From NCBI RefSeq assembly GCF_000276665.1, contig NW_004955423.1:9078394-9142393 (forward strand): a stretch of DNA of 64,000 nt, read 5' to 3'. This stretch comes from Chinchilla lanigera. Taxonomy: Eukaryota; Chordata; Mammalia; Rodentia; Chinchillidae. Below the pieces are notes generated by a model, which worked only from the letters and a program-made list of their open reading frames with translations, did no database searches and was not told the origin of the DNA. Within the stretch, counting starts at the first letter, position 1, and each line of letters begins with the position of its first letter. The position numbers were made by a program, and so were the translations under genes. Positions 1 through 11,900 of this stretch are shown in pieces.

Positions 1-518
1 TGTGTTCAGGGACACTGGAGGCATCAAAAGAATTGTGATACTGGTCCATGCCCTTGGGAATATGACTTATTTTTTACCTCTCTGAGAGTTGGTATAGCCA
101 GGAAACATTATGTGTACTATAAAGACCAAAACGTCCTTTGTGCTTTATATTTTAATATATTAAATTGTTTTATGAAATAACACAATAAGACCCAGCTTAA
201 TAAATAAGAAAACTGTCATGCTCCCTTAATAATAATAAATGCCTATCTTCATACACACACAGGTTTATATAGGTTGAAATATGATTATCAATAATCACTG
301 TGTTTTATTAGCCAAGTCCGTAAGCACATGTAACATCTGACACACACAAGCGTCCACTGAATTGAGTATGTGTGGCGGGCACAGAAGCTGGAGTTATCCC
401 TGTGCCCTCTGTTACGTAGAATTCCACTGTCAGTATTACTTCTGTTAATGACTATGCAATCCACGAGGGAGCACTGTGTACTTGAGTCATGAAAAAATAT
501 TGCTAAAAATCATATAAT

Positions 519-644
519 ATACCGGGCATGGTGGATCATGCTTATAATCCCAGTATTTAGGAGGCTGCAATAGGAAGATTACCACGAGTTCAAGGCCAGC
601 CTGGACTACATAGGGTGACTCTGTCTCAAAAAATCCAAAAAACA
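519..644 (+). repeat. B1-type (7SL-derived) SINE
   Basis: The segment reads as a 7SL-derived SINE: a GGGCATGGTGG-like start, the 'AATCCCAG' and 'GAGTTCAAGGCCAGCCTGG' segments, then 'CTGTCTC' and an A-rich tail. Degraded flanking duplications (about AAAAATCATATAA and AAAAATCGCATAA) suggest a retroposed copy of moderate age. Confidence 0.85.
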
Positions 645-1320
645 AAAAAATCGCATAACAGTGTTAAAAGTTGATGATCCTGTGGGGCTACATTACTAGC
701 TGTCCAGTGCTACATACGGCCTGTGAGATGGGGCTTGGCCAGCCTGCTGTTGAGTACTACAGGAAAGAAGTGATACAGTCAAAGTAGTCACTGGCGGGAG
801 ATACTATTTATAGAGCGAGGGCAGAGTTCACACAAACTGACAAGAGAAGATGCAGCGCCCCTGAGCCAGGCAACACTCCTCAGGCGGAAAATCCAGGGAG
901 GGAGAAAGGGGAGGGGAACCAAGGCCACCCACATCCACTTGGGGAGGAAAGAGCAGAAGCAATCAGTATCCTAACCTCAGCCTCCTCCCTCCCTCCCATT
1001 TCATGCTGTCCCACTCTTTGGCAGAAGCTAGAAAGCAAGGAAGCCTGTTGACCAGCCCTGCCGGTCCCGAGCAAATGGACAGGGTGAGGGAAGGGGCAGC
1101 TGAAGAGGCCAGGCGGGGCGTTCGTGTGTCTGTTAAAGTTCTTTTACAGGTCCTGGCTGCCTTGACCACCAAACAGGTGGGAGAGAGACACGGCAGGATG
1201 AGCAGGGTATGATGAACTCTCAGCTCTCAGTGATGAATCTTGCCTCCTGGTCAAAGTGTGGAATTTTACCAGAGGTCCCTCTGACTTGTTTGTTTAGCAT
1301 TAGTGAAGCTCTTCTTTGGA

Positions 1321-1378
1321 ATCTCTCTCTTTCTCTCTGTCTGTCTCTGTCTCTCTGCCTCTTTCTCGGTCTCTGAAA
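1321..1378 (+). repeat. CT-rich low-complexity tract
   Basis: Imperfect (TC)n with interspersed TG and TTTC units. The antisense open frame across it is a by-product of low complexity. Confidence 0.8.
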
Positions 1379-2959
1379 CAGGGCTATTAGGATTGTTTTC
1401 TTTTCAGTTTTTATTAGTACATGTTTGAAGTATACAATGATTATATTCCTTGAGAGGAGTTTGCGGTCAGTTTCAGGAACTCTTATTAGCAGAACAGTTT
1501 CCCACATACCTTTAAAATGTTATTTTCCTTTTCTGTGGAAAATCTGAGGGTTCATTCAGGCTCTGACCTAAGCAGGTATGATCTCCAAAACAAGAACGAG
1601 TCACTGCGTATCCACAGTGACCTTCCCTGGTGACTGGGGGAGACTATCTGGAACAAGCCCTGTAAAGCCAGAGACTCCTGAATATCCTTCTCAGGATGGG
1701 AGGCAAGAGACAGGTCACACAGTGGAGCGAGCAAGGGAGTCTGCTGTAAAGTTTACAGTGGAAAGAAGTATAATTTTCTTCTCATGCAAAGTCATTTGGT
1801 GAAAGCAAGCACTTTGAAATTTTTTCAAAATATATTTTTACACATGACAAAGTTCTTTGGGCAAGAAAAATATTGCTTTCAGCTATGACTGTCCACACTT
1901 TAAATTTTAACTTTCTTGGCTCCTTCCAACAGTGAAAGGACTGAGATATGAACACAATGGCCCAAAGATTATTTCTACATTGTAAAATGTATGGAGTTAT
2001 ATTACATTAAAATAACATTAATTTTAAGCATTTTGATTAGCATTTTTACTTTCTGAGGATCAAAGAACAAAATGTGTGCTATCTTTCCTAGATTGATAAG
2101 TTACATAAAGATTAAAATTGTATAACAGACAATGTAAACACAATTAAAGGTTCACATGACATTTGGATGCACTAAGTTAGGGAATTTGTTGCTCACATGA
2201 AATACGTGTGTCACCTCCTGTATTTAGTTCTGTATGTTTCCATGTCTGCCTTCCTGTTTAATCAAGAGGCTTAAGACAGTCTTCAGTCATCAGGAACATC
2301 TGGGGAACAATACCTTTGATTAGAGTTGTTTATTAAACAAATCTTAGGGTAGAAGCTTGCCTGTATATAACACATAGTCTAAATCCACCCACTCGATGGG
2401 AACAGAAGGCAGTAGGTGACCTAGCTGACATGCTATACACGGTCCTCCCTGCCAGAAGAGCTCACTAATGTGTTTGGATACAGTGAGCTGTTTATTCTGC
2501 TAAGCTTGGGCTGCAGTATTCTCCACGTATCACCATCTCTGAGCTGAAGATGACTGGAGACCCGGGCTGCTCATTTGCCCTAGGTATCTTTGCAAGCACA
2601 CCAAGTGATTGTCTCCCAGTGTCCCTGTTCCTCTGGGGACTTTTACTGATGGGTATAGAGTGTTTCGGAGACTTTGTTGCTACATGAAGAACAGGTTGTG
2701 ACTGAGAATAGTTTTAGGTGCCACAGTTTAAGATTCATGCTTAAAAAACAGTATAAGGAAACTTTAGCTAAGTTAAAGGTTTAGTTTTCTCAAGAGAAAT
2801 GATATAGTTGAGTAAGATAAGGAAGCAGTCCTACCTTTAACAAGCACCCATAAAATGAGCATATTAGTTTTGTCCAAGATTGTCAGAGGCTCCTAACAGA
2901 TTGCTATTCCTCTGTTTATTTTACCATAGCAAAGAGCTGTGGTACTTTAGTAACTGTTA

Positions 2960-3800
2960 TTTATTTTGAAATTGTTGCAGTATAATAAAGTTTATAGCAT
3001 TCTCCCTTTTAAAGAAAACTGAAGTATTTATTTACAGAACAATTTTTTATATTTGCAGAAAATTTGAGCAGGTAGTATAGTTCTTATATTATCCCCTCTG
3101 CTGCACACACCAGCCCATATTATTAAATCTAATGTTCATGTAAACTCTATTTAGAGTTTCCTTAGTTTTTACCTAGTATCCTTTAGCTCTTCTTGGCTGT
3201 GATAATTTCATAGATTTTCCTTGTTTTTAATCACCTGAACAATTTTGAAGAGTACCGGTCAAATTTCTTGTCAAATGTCTTCTGATTGAGATTTCTCTGA
3301 TGTTTTTCTCATCATTAGCCTGGAGTTAAGGGTTTTGGGTAGGAGATCCCAGAGTAAACTGCTGTTCATAACACATCATATCAAGATTACAGACTATCAA
3401 CATAGCTTAGGATAGACTAGTAACAATTTAGGATTGAATTTGATCATGTGATTGGAGCAGTGTTTAAGTTTCTTCATTGAAAAGTCAGTGGCCCTTCCCC
3501 TTCTATGTTGTATTCTTTGGAAGGGAGTCACTAGGTAGAACCACAATTAAGGAATGAGGAGTTATGCTACTGTCATTTAGGGTGCAATATCTATATAATT
3601 TTTAAGGAATTCTCCAGCCCAGGAAATTTGTCTCTTTATTCGCATTGATTATTTTATTCAGTAATTTATTTATATCAGTATGGACTCACAGATATTTATT
3701 TTATACTTTGGATAGTTTTGGATTCTTTAGTTTATGTTGTTGTTTGAATTGCTCTAGCTTCGGTCAGTGGGTCCCCTTCTCTTTTGAAGTGATATTCAAA
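2960..3800. repeat. Old L1M-like LINE fragment
   Basis: The AT-rich block resembles mammalian L1M 3' sequence over several hundred bases. Recognisable parts include the stretch around 'CATCATTAGCCTGGAGTTA', the 'CACATCATATCAAG' segment, 'CTTTGGAAGGGAGTCACTA' and 'TATCAGTATGGACTCA'. No coding potential remains. The family is recognised from memory of consensus text. Orientation is not asserted. Confidence 0.6.
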
Positions 3801-4094
3801 GAGGAGCTTAGTTTCTGATGTCCATGCTTGGCCTGTGTTTCAGGACTGCCCGTCAGACCACCCGGACTTGTCTGCTCTAGTTAAGCTGCCTTCACTGGCA
3901 GTAAAAACCACTCCTCACACCTCTTAGCCAGCAGGACCTGGTGCCAAATCTATCCAGGGAAATGAAAGGGTTGTGAGATCCAAATTAGAGAGCACATATA
4001 CAGAAGAAGAAGCAAGTAATAGTGGTCAGCTTGGGTAAAAGGATTGGTGGCATTTGGGCATGGGTATACACAGACACTTCCTTGAAGCCTGGAT

Positions 4095-4440
4095 CTGACA
4101 AGTATTTACTGAGAACTGATTGTGTTTAGCATTGTTCCAGGCACTAGGGATGTGTCATAGCAAGACAAAATCCTTTCCTTCTCTAAGCATATCTTCTAGT
4201 TGGAGAGAAGGCCATGACTCCAGTGGGATAGTGGCAGAGAGTGAGAGATGATGTAAAGAAAAATGAAGCAAGGTAAATGGCTCAAGTGCAGCAGGGTGGG
4301 GCATGATGCTCTTTAGAGAGTAGAAGGGCAGGGCTCTCTGATGAAGTGATGCTTGTGCAGGAATAAGGTAAAGAAATGAGCCTTGTGGGTACCTGGGGGA
4401 AGAGGTTTCTGGACAGACAGAATGGCGAGTGCAAAGGCCT
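4095..4440 (+). repeat. Ancient LINE-derived fragment (family unassigned)
   Basis: It begins with a 'GTATTTACTGAG...CCAGGCACTAGGGATG' motif and continues into segments like 'AGTGCAAAGGCCTTGA', the order seen in a common old mammalian interspersed repeat. Related fragments occur near 5.8, 9.7, 10.9-11.5, 24.4, 31.3, 39.5 and 60.5 kb. Confidence 0.6.
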
Positions 4441-5399
4441 TGAAATTGCCTGACTTTTTAGTGGCTAAAAGAACCTCAGGGATTGTAGGTGATCTACATT
4501 TTCTTTGCTATCTCTATTAACATGAATTATTAAAGAGAATTCAGTAAATGAAAATGCTTGTACAGGTTTGGTTGCTAAGGTACAAACTAACATTACAATC
4601 CAACTTCCATCTGGATGAAATTTCTACGGATGAGAGTATTGCTCTAGGTCTGTGGTCCATAAGAAAATAAACTATGCACAGCATCAACTGACCTTGTCTT
4701 TGATGCAACATGTCTCTCCCTAGGAGGAGGAGGAGAGTGTTATTGGAAGCCAGCTAAAAAGCCAAGCAGCAACTTGTCTTATAAAATGTAGCTAGAAATA
4801 AAAGCAGTTTGAGTGGTTTTCAAATGTCTTAATCTTCATAATTGTTTCCACATTCCTACTGGCTGGACATTTTCTCAGAGAAGCAAGTTTGGGAGAGTCT
4901 AAATGAAAGCTTTGCTCATGAAGTTTTCATTTGGATTCCACATATAGACCTTCTAAACCATCATTTTATAAAGTCTTAAATTACTGAAGTTTGAAGTTGT
5001 GGTAATTGCTCCAAAATTTGGCATCTTTTATTTCTGGATCAGAACTATTAAACTCTCTAGCCCTTTAGTATAAAAATGAACAAACAAAATAAACCAGCTT
5101 GAGTCAGGTTTAGCAACATTAATGTAATCCAGAAATTAACAATAATATGGTGTCCTATTCACCATAAAAGTTAAAAACATTTTTCAGAAATGTCTTTCTA
5201 CCCTTTTCAGGGTTGCTTAAAAAAGAAAACAGAGATCAAAAGATATGTAGACTATCTTTTATAGTTTGGGGCAGTATTTGTATATAAGTTGATCAGATCT
5301 TTCTATAACTGTAATACTACAGTTAATGTAAGTATAATGATAATTCTTGGATCCATCTGGTGTTTCATTTGCCTGAGGAGAGAATATAGCACTATAGAT

Positions 5400-5605
5400 G
5401 AGTGCTTGGGTTTGTGGAACAAAGTTACCTGGATAGAATCTTCTGTTTCCCAGCTGTCTGGCCTTTGACAGATCTTTCAGTTTTCTTTATCTGCAAAATA
5501 GGTATACTAATTATATTTACATCATCGTTGGGAAGATGAAAAGAGATGATCCATGTAAAATGCTGAGTCTAGCACCTGGCACAGAGTAAGTACTCAAAAT
5601 TTAGT
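5400..5605 (-). repeat. MIR SINE, antisense
   Basis: Read on the minus strand it follows the MIR core. The + strand shows the reversed hallmarks: 'TCAGTTTTCTTTATCTGCAA', then 'CTAGCACCTGGCACAGAGTA' followed by 'AGTACTCAA'. It is old and diverged. Confidence 0.75.
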
Positions 5606-5810
5606 AATTAAAAATAGTAAGACCAAAGTGCAGACATTAAGTAACTCACATGTGTAGACACACGTAAGAGAACACACATAGTTAAAAGAACATATAGTTT
5701 AAAGAGATGGACCTCTCAAATTGTCATCCTTAGTGATTAATATATAAATTAGTAAAGGCATTTAATTCAAACTTCATTTTGGGTTGGAGGGAAATACTAT
5801 AAGAGATCCA

Positions 5811-6020
5811 TTCATTCATTCATTCATTCATCCATTCATTCAACAAACGCTGATACTATGAATGTGAGCATAATGGGCAAGGTCCTTGTTGTGCTGAAGC
5901 AGAATGGTCTGGTGAGAAAAGAATGGGAAGTGTGTGCTACTGGGTAGAGGTGCAGAAGCTCAAACAGAACTCTCAGTGAGAATCACAGGACTCCTTAGAA
6001 CTGGTCAGAGAAGGAATTTT
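5811..6020 (+). repeat. (CATT)n plus ancient LINE-derived tail
   Basis: About seven CATT units lead into 'CAACAAACGCTGATA' and a diverged segment with 'GTGTGTGCTACTGGG'. This matches the terminal layout of the same old repeat seen at 4.1 kb. Confidence 0.6.
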
Positions 6021-7070
6021 GTGAACAGAACTTTTATGCTATGACTGAAATAACATTAATTTGTTTAAAGTCACAGAGTCATGTTCTAAGGTTAGAGGGA
6101 GGTCAAGAGATGACAGATCAGTCATTTGTTATAAACTCACTGAAGAGTTCGGTGATTTCCAGGTAAGATTATACAATCATCTGTGGTTAGTCTGGCCTGG
6201 GGATGGACTGTTCACAAGCTTGACAGAATATTATGGAAGTACTCATTACAAAGCTTCTAATTACTCACTTTTTACATCTGGGGTAATAACATTGGGTAAT
6301 GTTGTATAGGAGAATTAATGAAAGTGACATCTAGATATAGTCCTTTATCAGTAAAATATTTTTATGATTACATGAAATTGTAAGTGGAAAATCATCTTAT
6401 TTTAGTTATTGAAAAACTCAGTGCTATGGTGGTAAGAGTGAAATGAACATATACAGATGTCTGAGGCATCCCCTTTGAACACTACATTTCACTTTCCACA
6501 GCAATAGTTGTAGAAGAAAGGTAGAATATATTAAGTGAGTGTATATTTCTAAGACAGAATTTGTGAACTAGTGTTTAAAAGTGTGGAACATAGAAAAAAA
6601 CTGAAAAGAAATTTTTAAAAGTGGCCCACTGTTCATTCCACAGTTATTGCTTAACTATTTGTAGTTTCGAACTTCTCCTTTTTTTCTGTAGTTTTAAAAA
6701 TTTTTCAACAGACTCAGACATACATTTGGATGTGTGAATCTGGGTATGTATATACCTGTATAGTTATTTTTAATTAAAATAATGGTGTGCTCTTTCTTGT
6801 ATTACCATAACTTCATGGTAGATGTGGTTTTTGTTTGCAGCATAATATTTCATTTCATAGCATCCTTTTTTTGAACCAATTCCCAAAATGAACTTTGTTG
6901 TTCTCATGACTAATCATAATTTTTCTGTAATATCTCACCTTTTATAAGACAAAACTACTTCTCAGTCTCAAGACAAGTTTTTCTAAAAAGAATCTAAGAC
7001 TTATCATCTTGATTTCGATGGGGGAAAATTTTCATTGGAAGATTTGTGAGGTTAAAACTGTTGAGGTTTT

Positions 7071-7160
7071 GGGGCTGGGGATTTAGCCCAGCGGCAAAGC
7101 GCCTGCCTGGCAAGCGCAAGGTCATGAGTTCGGTTCCCGGTACTGGAGGAAAAAAAAAAA
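7071..7160 (+). repeat. ID-type SINE (young subfamily)
   Basis: A tRNA-derived SINE starting GGGGCTGGGGATTTAG. Its A-box-like segment reads TAGCCCAGCGGC, and the B-box-like segment is GAGTTCGGTTCCC; it ends in an A tail. It is bounded by perfect target-site duplications: ACTGTTGAGGTTTT ends at 7070 on the left and at 7174 on the right (7161-7174), extendable by A's. These mark an independent, fairly recent L1-type retroposition. Confidence 0.93.
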
Positions 7161-7569
7161 ACTGTTGAGGTTTTAGTACATCATACGTTCCACCAAATAT
7201 AAGAACCAAAACTAAAGAAATATGATTCTGTTTTTTTAAAATTAGGAAAACTTTAACATGTATTTGTAGTACCTGAATTTCAGTATCTTTTTGACAACAT
7301 TGATCTTGAAATTTCTCCCTTTCACATCTTGTTTTGAAATTCTGTATTTTTATTGTTTTTGTGTTTTTATCTTTGTTGTTATTTTGTTTTCTTTTCTCTC
7401 TAAAATAAAAAAAACTTGATATTTCTAACAAATTAGTAAAGGATAATATAATTTTAAAATTATAAATTGCTCAGCTATCTAGAGCATAAAGCAGAATAAA
7501 ATACATTAATTATTTTTCATTAGTGGAAGGATGCATAATAATTATATTATTAAAGTTCTTCATGTGATG

Positions 7570-7945
7570 GCTTAGTCTATTCCTGATGTTATAACAAAAA
7601 TACCTTAGACTCAGTAATTTATAAACAACAGAAATTCATTGCTTACCATTCTGGAGGCTGGGAAATCCAAGATGCAGGTCCCAGCAGATTTGGCATCTAA
7701 TAGTGGTCTGATCCTTTCTCCAAAGGTGGCACCTGTTGCTCTATCCTTCCATGGTAGAATGACAAAAGGAAATGCAAAATCCCCCTTAGGCCTCTTTTAA
7801 CAAGGGAACTAAACCAGTCATGGCCTTTATGGCCTAACCATCTTCCAAAGTCCCTACCTGTTAATACCACCACCATATGGATTAGGTTTCACTGTGAATT
7901 TGGGAGAGACACACACATTCAGAGCATAGCATGTGGTTCTTGGAT
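7570..7945. repeat. LTR-like interspersed repeat (MaLR-like, unassigned)
   Basis: The block has the layout '...TAACAAAAATACCTTAGACT', 'AATTTATAAACAACAGAAAT', 'TCTGGAGGCTGGGAAATCCA' and 'GGATTAGGTTTCACTGTGAA' before 'ACACACATTCAGAGCATAGC'. This is a widespread mammalian repeat layout that I recognise but cannot assign securely. No coding sequence. Confidence 0.6.
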
Positions 7946-8149
7946 CTTTTTGTGTCTTGAATTTTTATAGACTTCAACTAGTTGAAAACTGAATTTTCTC
8001 CTTGGGTATTTAAATTGAATTTCCCTAGATTATTATCCTCTATTTAACTCTCATATGCTACTGTTGGGATTAGAAATGCAATCTGTCTTATGCACAGTTT
8101 AACAAAATGTGTCAGAAATCTTTAAATAAATTTTTATCCTTTACCTCAA

Positions 8150-8420
8150 TTTGAAATCAATGGCCTATTCTTACAGAAATATTTGACCAAGTGTATAAAG
8201 ATTAATGCACAAGAATGTAGCCTTGCTTATAAAAGTGAAATACTGCAAATGACCTTAATGTTCAACATTTATGAATTAGTTAAGTGAATTATGATACATT
8301 CATATAATGAAATATTATGAAGCTATTAAAATTATATCATCTGTATTTTTAATTTGAGAAAATTGTTGCTGTATAACATGTATATGTGTGTTATATGAAA
8401 TTATTAGATGTTTATAGTTA
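8150..8420 (+). repeat. L1 3'-end fragment
   Basis: The sequence parallels the C-terminal end of L1 ORF2 and the start of the 3' UTR: 'CACAAGAATGTAGCCTTGCT', 'ACATTCATATAATGAAATAT' and 'TATGAAGCTATTAAAATTAT'. It is highly decayed, with no open frame of interest. Confidence 0.7.
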
Positions 8421-9669
8421 AATACTGATGAATATCTCCCAAAGAGGGTAACTTTTGTTTTGTTGTTATTAAAATTGAGTCCTTCCTTGTAATTGTAATG
8501 CACTAGAATCATTTGTCTCTTGAGACCACTCCTAGTTTATTTTAAGCATGTAAAGTAGTATTTTACCTCCCATTTGCATGACAGAGAAGCAAACACCTAA
8601 TTTGTTCAAAAGTATCACTGTCTCATTAAAGTATAAATTAGAAAGTAGACTGTCTGAGATACATTTCTGGTTTTTACTGCTTAAAATTGTTGTCTGGTCT
8701 GTTTATCCTGATTGTAGATATGGCATTGGATTCCAGGCACTTGCAGGAACTTTAAAAGCTGGGGATTTCTACCATTCTTTTGCTATTTGAGCACTGTATT
8801 TCCAGTGGACCTTTCAGCCCTTCTTCCTTGTGAAGGATCCTAGGGTCATTTTAGCCAGAAGGTTGAATCCTAATCTTCAGCCCTCGTCTCCACTGATGGG
8901 GCCCTTTATGGCTGTGTTCATATCACTGTAAGGTGGAACATCTGGTTTTCCCTACCAGGTGTGGCAGATGGGTGTCCTCAGAGCCCCCGCCCAGCCCTGC
9001 CTTAGGCAGAATCTCTCATCTTTAGGGACCAAGAGATGTTGTACGGAGAGGAATAATATCTTCTCTGTCTGTCTAACACCCCGTGTTGGAGTTTCCATTC
9101 ATACATGTGTCCAAGGGACTTGCCTTCGCATTGGGTTGGCTATTTGCCCAAACTGTAGATCTAAGTCTTTCCCATAGACACCTCATTCTCCACCTCTTGC
9201 TGGTTGAGAATCCCCAGAAAATCCCACAGTGATTGATGGAAAATCCAGTATGCAAATCCACATTGGTACAGTTTAGCTTAAGAGACTACAAGGAAGAAGT
9301 GAACACAAAGAGGAGGAGGGGATATTAAAACCCAAATCTCTCTCCCTCTATGTACTATATGCTCAAAAGTGAATGTGACTATAGCTTGAAACCTAAAGAT
9401 GATCAAAGGAGGATCATGAGTGGAATCAAAAGTGGTGGAAAATTGTTCTCTCCTAGGAGCCATTCATTTATGTGAAGAGTAATTCCATGCAAGAATGTGC
9501 CTGATATATTATTGTGTCTTTGTAGTGAACATATCCCATAAATAAGAAATGAATGGGAAGCCAGTAGGACAAAGTATTCATTAACACTTTGTGCTGTTTA
9601 TAATTGTTACCAGAGCAGAGTGGATATGGGAGAGCTCAGCACATTTGGCATATTCATCCTGTATGATCA

Positions 9670-9900
9670 TACATTTGTTCATTCACCCAGACAATCAACC
9701 AGCCATTCAATAATTACCTAATATAAGACAGGCAGGACAAGCAGATCCTGGAGTTATTCATAATGATGAGCAAAATAAACACAGACCCTGTCTCACCAAA
9801 CTTGTAGCTTACTCTGAGAAACAAACAACACGCAAGCTAAATGCAGTGGTAAAACGTCAGGGACCAGCATGTTAGAGCAAGGGAACTTCTGCTAGATGGA
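9670..9900 (+). repeat. Ancient LINE-derived fragment (family unassigned)
   Basis: 'TTCATTCACCC...CAATAATTACC', 'CACAGACCCTGTCTC' and the following 'CTTGTAGCTTACTCT' follow the same order as the old repeat at 4.1 and 24.4 kb. It lies about 100 bp upstream of the exon. Confidence 0.5.
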
Positions 9901-9980
9901 AGGACTAGCAGATGTTAGCCTGAAGAAGGGTCCCAAAGTGTTAATTGGTGTCTCAGTGCTGATTTCACAAAAAGTGATAC

Positions 9981-10007
9981 TTGTTTCTTTTTTAAATTTC
10001 TTCCTAG
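9981..10007 (+). promoter_or_regulatory. Splice acceptor of first LPAR3 coding exon
   Basis: A pyrimidine-rich run (TTGTTTCTTTTTTAAATTTC) is followed by TTCCTAG, with AG at 10006-10007. The exon therefore starts at 10008, leaving 21 nt of 5' UTR before the ATG in this exon. No earlier AG intervenes in the tract. Confidence 0.8.
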
Positions 10008-10008
10008 G

Positions 10009-10032
10009 ATGTTCAGCTCTTCCCCACGATGA
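10009..10032 (+). CDS. Upstream ORF of 7 codons overlapping the LPAR3 start
   Basis: An ATG at 10009, the second base of the exon, opens a frame of seven codons (MFSSSPR). It ends at TGA 10030-10032, which overlaps the receptor ATG (10029-10031) as ATGA. If the exon is used as annotated, every LPAR3 message reading into it carries this upstream ORF. The bases before its ATG come from the unseen upstream exon apart from one G, so its initiation context cannot be judged. A regulatory role is an inference. It could equally be skipped by leaky scanning. Confidence 0.5.
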   Translation: MFSSSPR

Positions 10033-10764
10033 ATGAGTGTCACTATGATAAACGGATGGACTTTTTTTATAACAGGAGCAACACCGACACTGCCGACGAG
10101 TGGACAGGAACAAAGCTCATAATTGTTTTGTGTGTTGGAACATTTTTCTGCCTGTTTATTTTTTTTTCTAATTCTCTGGTCATCGCAGCAGTGATCAAAA
10201 ACAGAAAGTTTCATTTCCCCTTCTATTACCTATTGGCAAATTTAGCTGCTGCAGATTTCTTTGCTGGAATTGCCTATGTATTCTTGATGTTTAACACTGG
10301 CCCAGTTTCAAAAACTTTGACTGTCAACCGCTGGTTTCTTCGCCAGGGGCTTCTGGACACTAGCTTGACTGCCTCGCTGACCAATTTGCTAGTTATTGCA
10401 GTGGAGAGGCACATGTCAATCATGAGGATGCGGATCCACAGCAACTTGACCAAAAAGAGGGTGATACTGCTCATTCTGCTGGTGTGGGCTATTGCCATCT
10501 TCATGGGGGCAGTCCCCACATTGGGCTGGAATTGCCTCTGCAACATCTCTACCTGTTCTTCCCTGGCCCCCATTTATAGCAGGAGTTACCTCATTTTCTG
10601 GACTGTGTCCAACCTCGTGGCCTTCTTCATCATGGTGGCGGTATATCTGCGGATCTACATGTATGTCAAGAGGAAAACCAATGTCTTGTCTGCACATACC
10701 AGTGGGTCCATCAGCCGCCGGAGGGCTCCCATGAAGCTAATGAAGACAGTAATGACTGTCTTAG
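10029..10764 (+). CDS. LPAR3: Lysophosphatidic acid receptor 3, coding exon 1 (residues 1-246)
   Basis: LPAR3 is a class A G-protein-coupled receptor for lysophosphatidic acid at the plasma membrane. This exon encodes the N-terminus through the third intracellular loop. Visible features: N15-R-S, a likely N-glycosylation sequon; TM1 about 31-57; TM2 about 66-90 with D76; TM3 about 103-126 preceded by the lipid-receptor R105-Q106 pair; E126-R-H in place of the usual DRY, as in other EDG-family receptors; TM4 about 146-165 with W153; N172-I-S in extracellular loop 2; TM5 about 187-208; a basic third loop. The start has A at -3. The exon ends after the first base of codon 246 (G), followed by GTAAGA, giving a phase-1 junction with 53070. 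Identity rests on near-complete agreement with my memory of mammalian LPAR3. Confidence 0.98.
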
Positions 10765-10770
10765 GTAAGA
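10765..10770 (+). promoter_or_regulatory. Splice donor of LPAR3 coding exon 1
   Basis: The exon end TTAG is followed by GTAAGA, a strong U1-type donor. Splitting codon 246 after its first base and joining to GC at 53070 restores Gly followed by AFVVCW of TM6. Without splicing the frame runs on to a stop ending at 10865. Confidence 0.95.
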
Positions 10771-10849
10771 GGAGCTTAGTGAGCCTTTACTCCCATTCAT
10801 TACCAAGTTTTTATTCAGCATCTGTGGTGTATAAGACATTTAGTGGGGA

Positions 10850-11530
10850 GTTTAGGATGCAGTAATGAAAAAGAACAGACATAAAGCCCCTCCCATCTAG
10901 AGATTATACTCAAATAGGGGAAGACAAAATAAATATTCTACTACAGGGAAATAAATAAAATTTATAAAACAAGAGGTGTCCTATGGGGAAAAATAAACCA
11001 AGAAAGGAAAATTAGGAGTGCTAGGCATGTAAAGTTTGTGATTTTAAAAAAAAATCCCTATGAAGGGCACCTAAAACTTGGCTTTGGAGCAGAGATGATG
11101 ATGAGGGAGTGAACCACTTAGGAAAGGGTGCCAGGTAGAAGATGCAGTAAGCACAGGACCCCTAAACAGCAAGCAGCTGGTGTGGTCATTGTAGAGTGAG
11201 GCAGAGGAGGAGGAGATGAGGTCAGAGAGCTGACGGTGAGAAACTGCAGTACTCTGATTATAAGGACTTCGGCTTTCCTGAGTGAGATGAAAAACTACTG
11301 GAAAGTTCTGCACAGGGAATGACAAAGTCTAACTTACATTTTAGGGGTATCTTTCTGGCTTCTGTTTTAATGGAAGACTGTATAGTAAGATAAGGGCAGA
11401 AGCAGGAAAACTGCTTAAAAGATTATTCCAGTGCTCAAGAAGGATCACAGTGACCAGAGGGCAGCTGGAGGTGATGACCAGATCCTGGGTAATTTTTTAA
11501 AATCATCGATAAGATTTGCCAATGAAGAAG
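10850..11530 (+). repeat. Ancient LINE-derived fragment (family unassigned)
   Basis: This is a long copy of the old repeat. Recognisable steps include 'GACATAAAGCCCCTCCCATC', 'GAGATGAGGTCAGAGAGCTG', 'ATTATAAGGACTTCGGCTTT', 'GAGTGAGATGAAAAACTACT' and 'GAATGACAAAGTCTAACTTA' followed by 'GTATCTTTCTGGCTTCTG'. It starts about 90 bp past the splice donor. Confidence 0.65.
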
Positions 11531-11739
11531 GTAAAGGGAGGAGGGGGAAGGAGGGAATGGCCTTAACAGAGACGGGGAAGACGGAAGAGGAGGAGGTGTA
11601 GGGGAAGGTCAAGAGGAGTTTGAACTAAATCTAAGATCCTGCTAGACATCCAAGTGGAGTGCTGATGCTATTGAATAGGCTATTGGATGTGTGAATCAGA
11701 AATTCAGAATTTTAGTCTAGGCCTATGTGCAAGTCGTGG

Positions 11740-11900
11740 GCCGGGTGAAGAGCTGGTACTTTACCCGCAAGGCTGCATGAGCGCACCATGAAAGTGAACA
11801 TGAATGTTGAAGAGAAAATGGTCAAGGAATGGGCCTTAGCATCCCAGGCCTTGGTGGCCTAGACGCAAGACAAGGCTGCCGCCAAGGAAAGGGAGAACAA
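11740..11900 (+). pseudogene. Possible processed-pseudogene fragment, parent unknown
   Basis: One frame reads GRVKSWYFTRKAA, then after an apparent one-base shift near 11778 ERTMKVNMNVEEKMVKEWA, then SQALVA, a TAG stop, and TQDKAAAKERENK. The run of charged, protein-like residues in a locally GC-richer patch suggests a decayed coding sequence with one frameshift and one nonsense codon. I do not recognise the parent. No intron-like gap is apparent, and no clear A-tail or target-site duplication was found, so a chance origin or an unrecognised repeat remains possible. Confidence 0.25.

Larger units (their letters stand above)
1..10007 (+). other. LPAR3 intron 1 (3' part) / upstream sequence
   Basis: This is noncoding sequence upstream of the first coding exon. 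In the human gene the coding region starts in exon 2, so this is most likely the 3' part of intron 1; the noncoding exon 1 is not recognised here. No CpG island or promoter was found. Individual repeats are listed separately. I recognise nothing in 1-518, 660-1320, 1380-2950, 3810-4090, 4450-5390, 6030-7050 (an uncertain L1-like piece near 6700-6930), 7180-7560 and 8430-9660. Short open frames here lack family resemblance and look like chance. Confidence 0.75.
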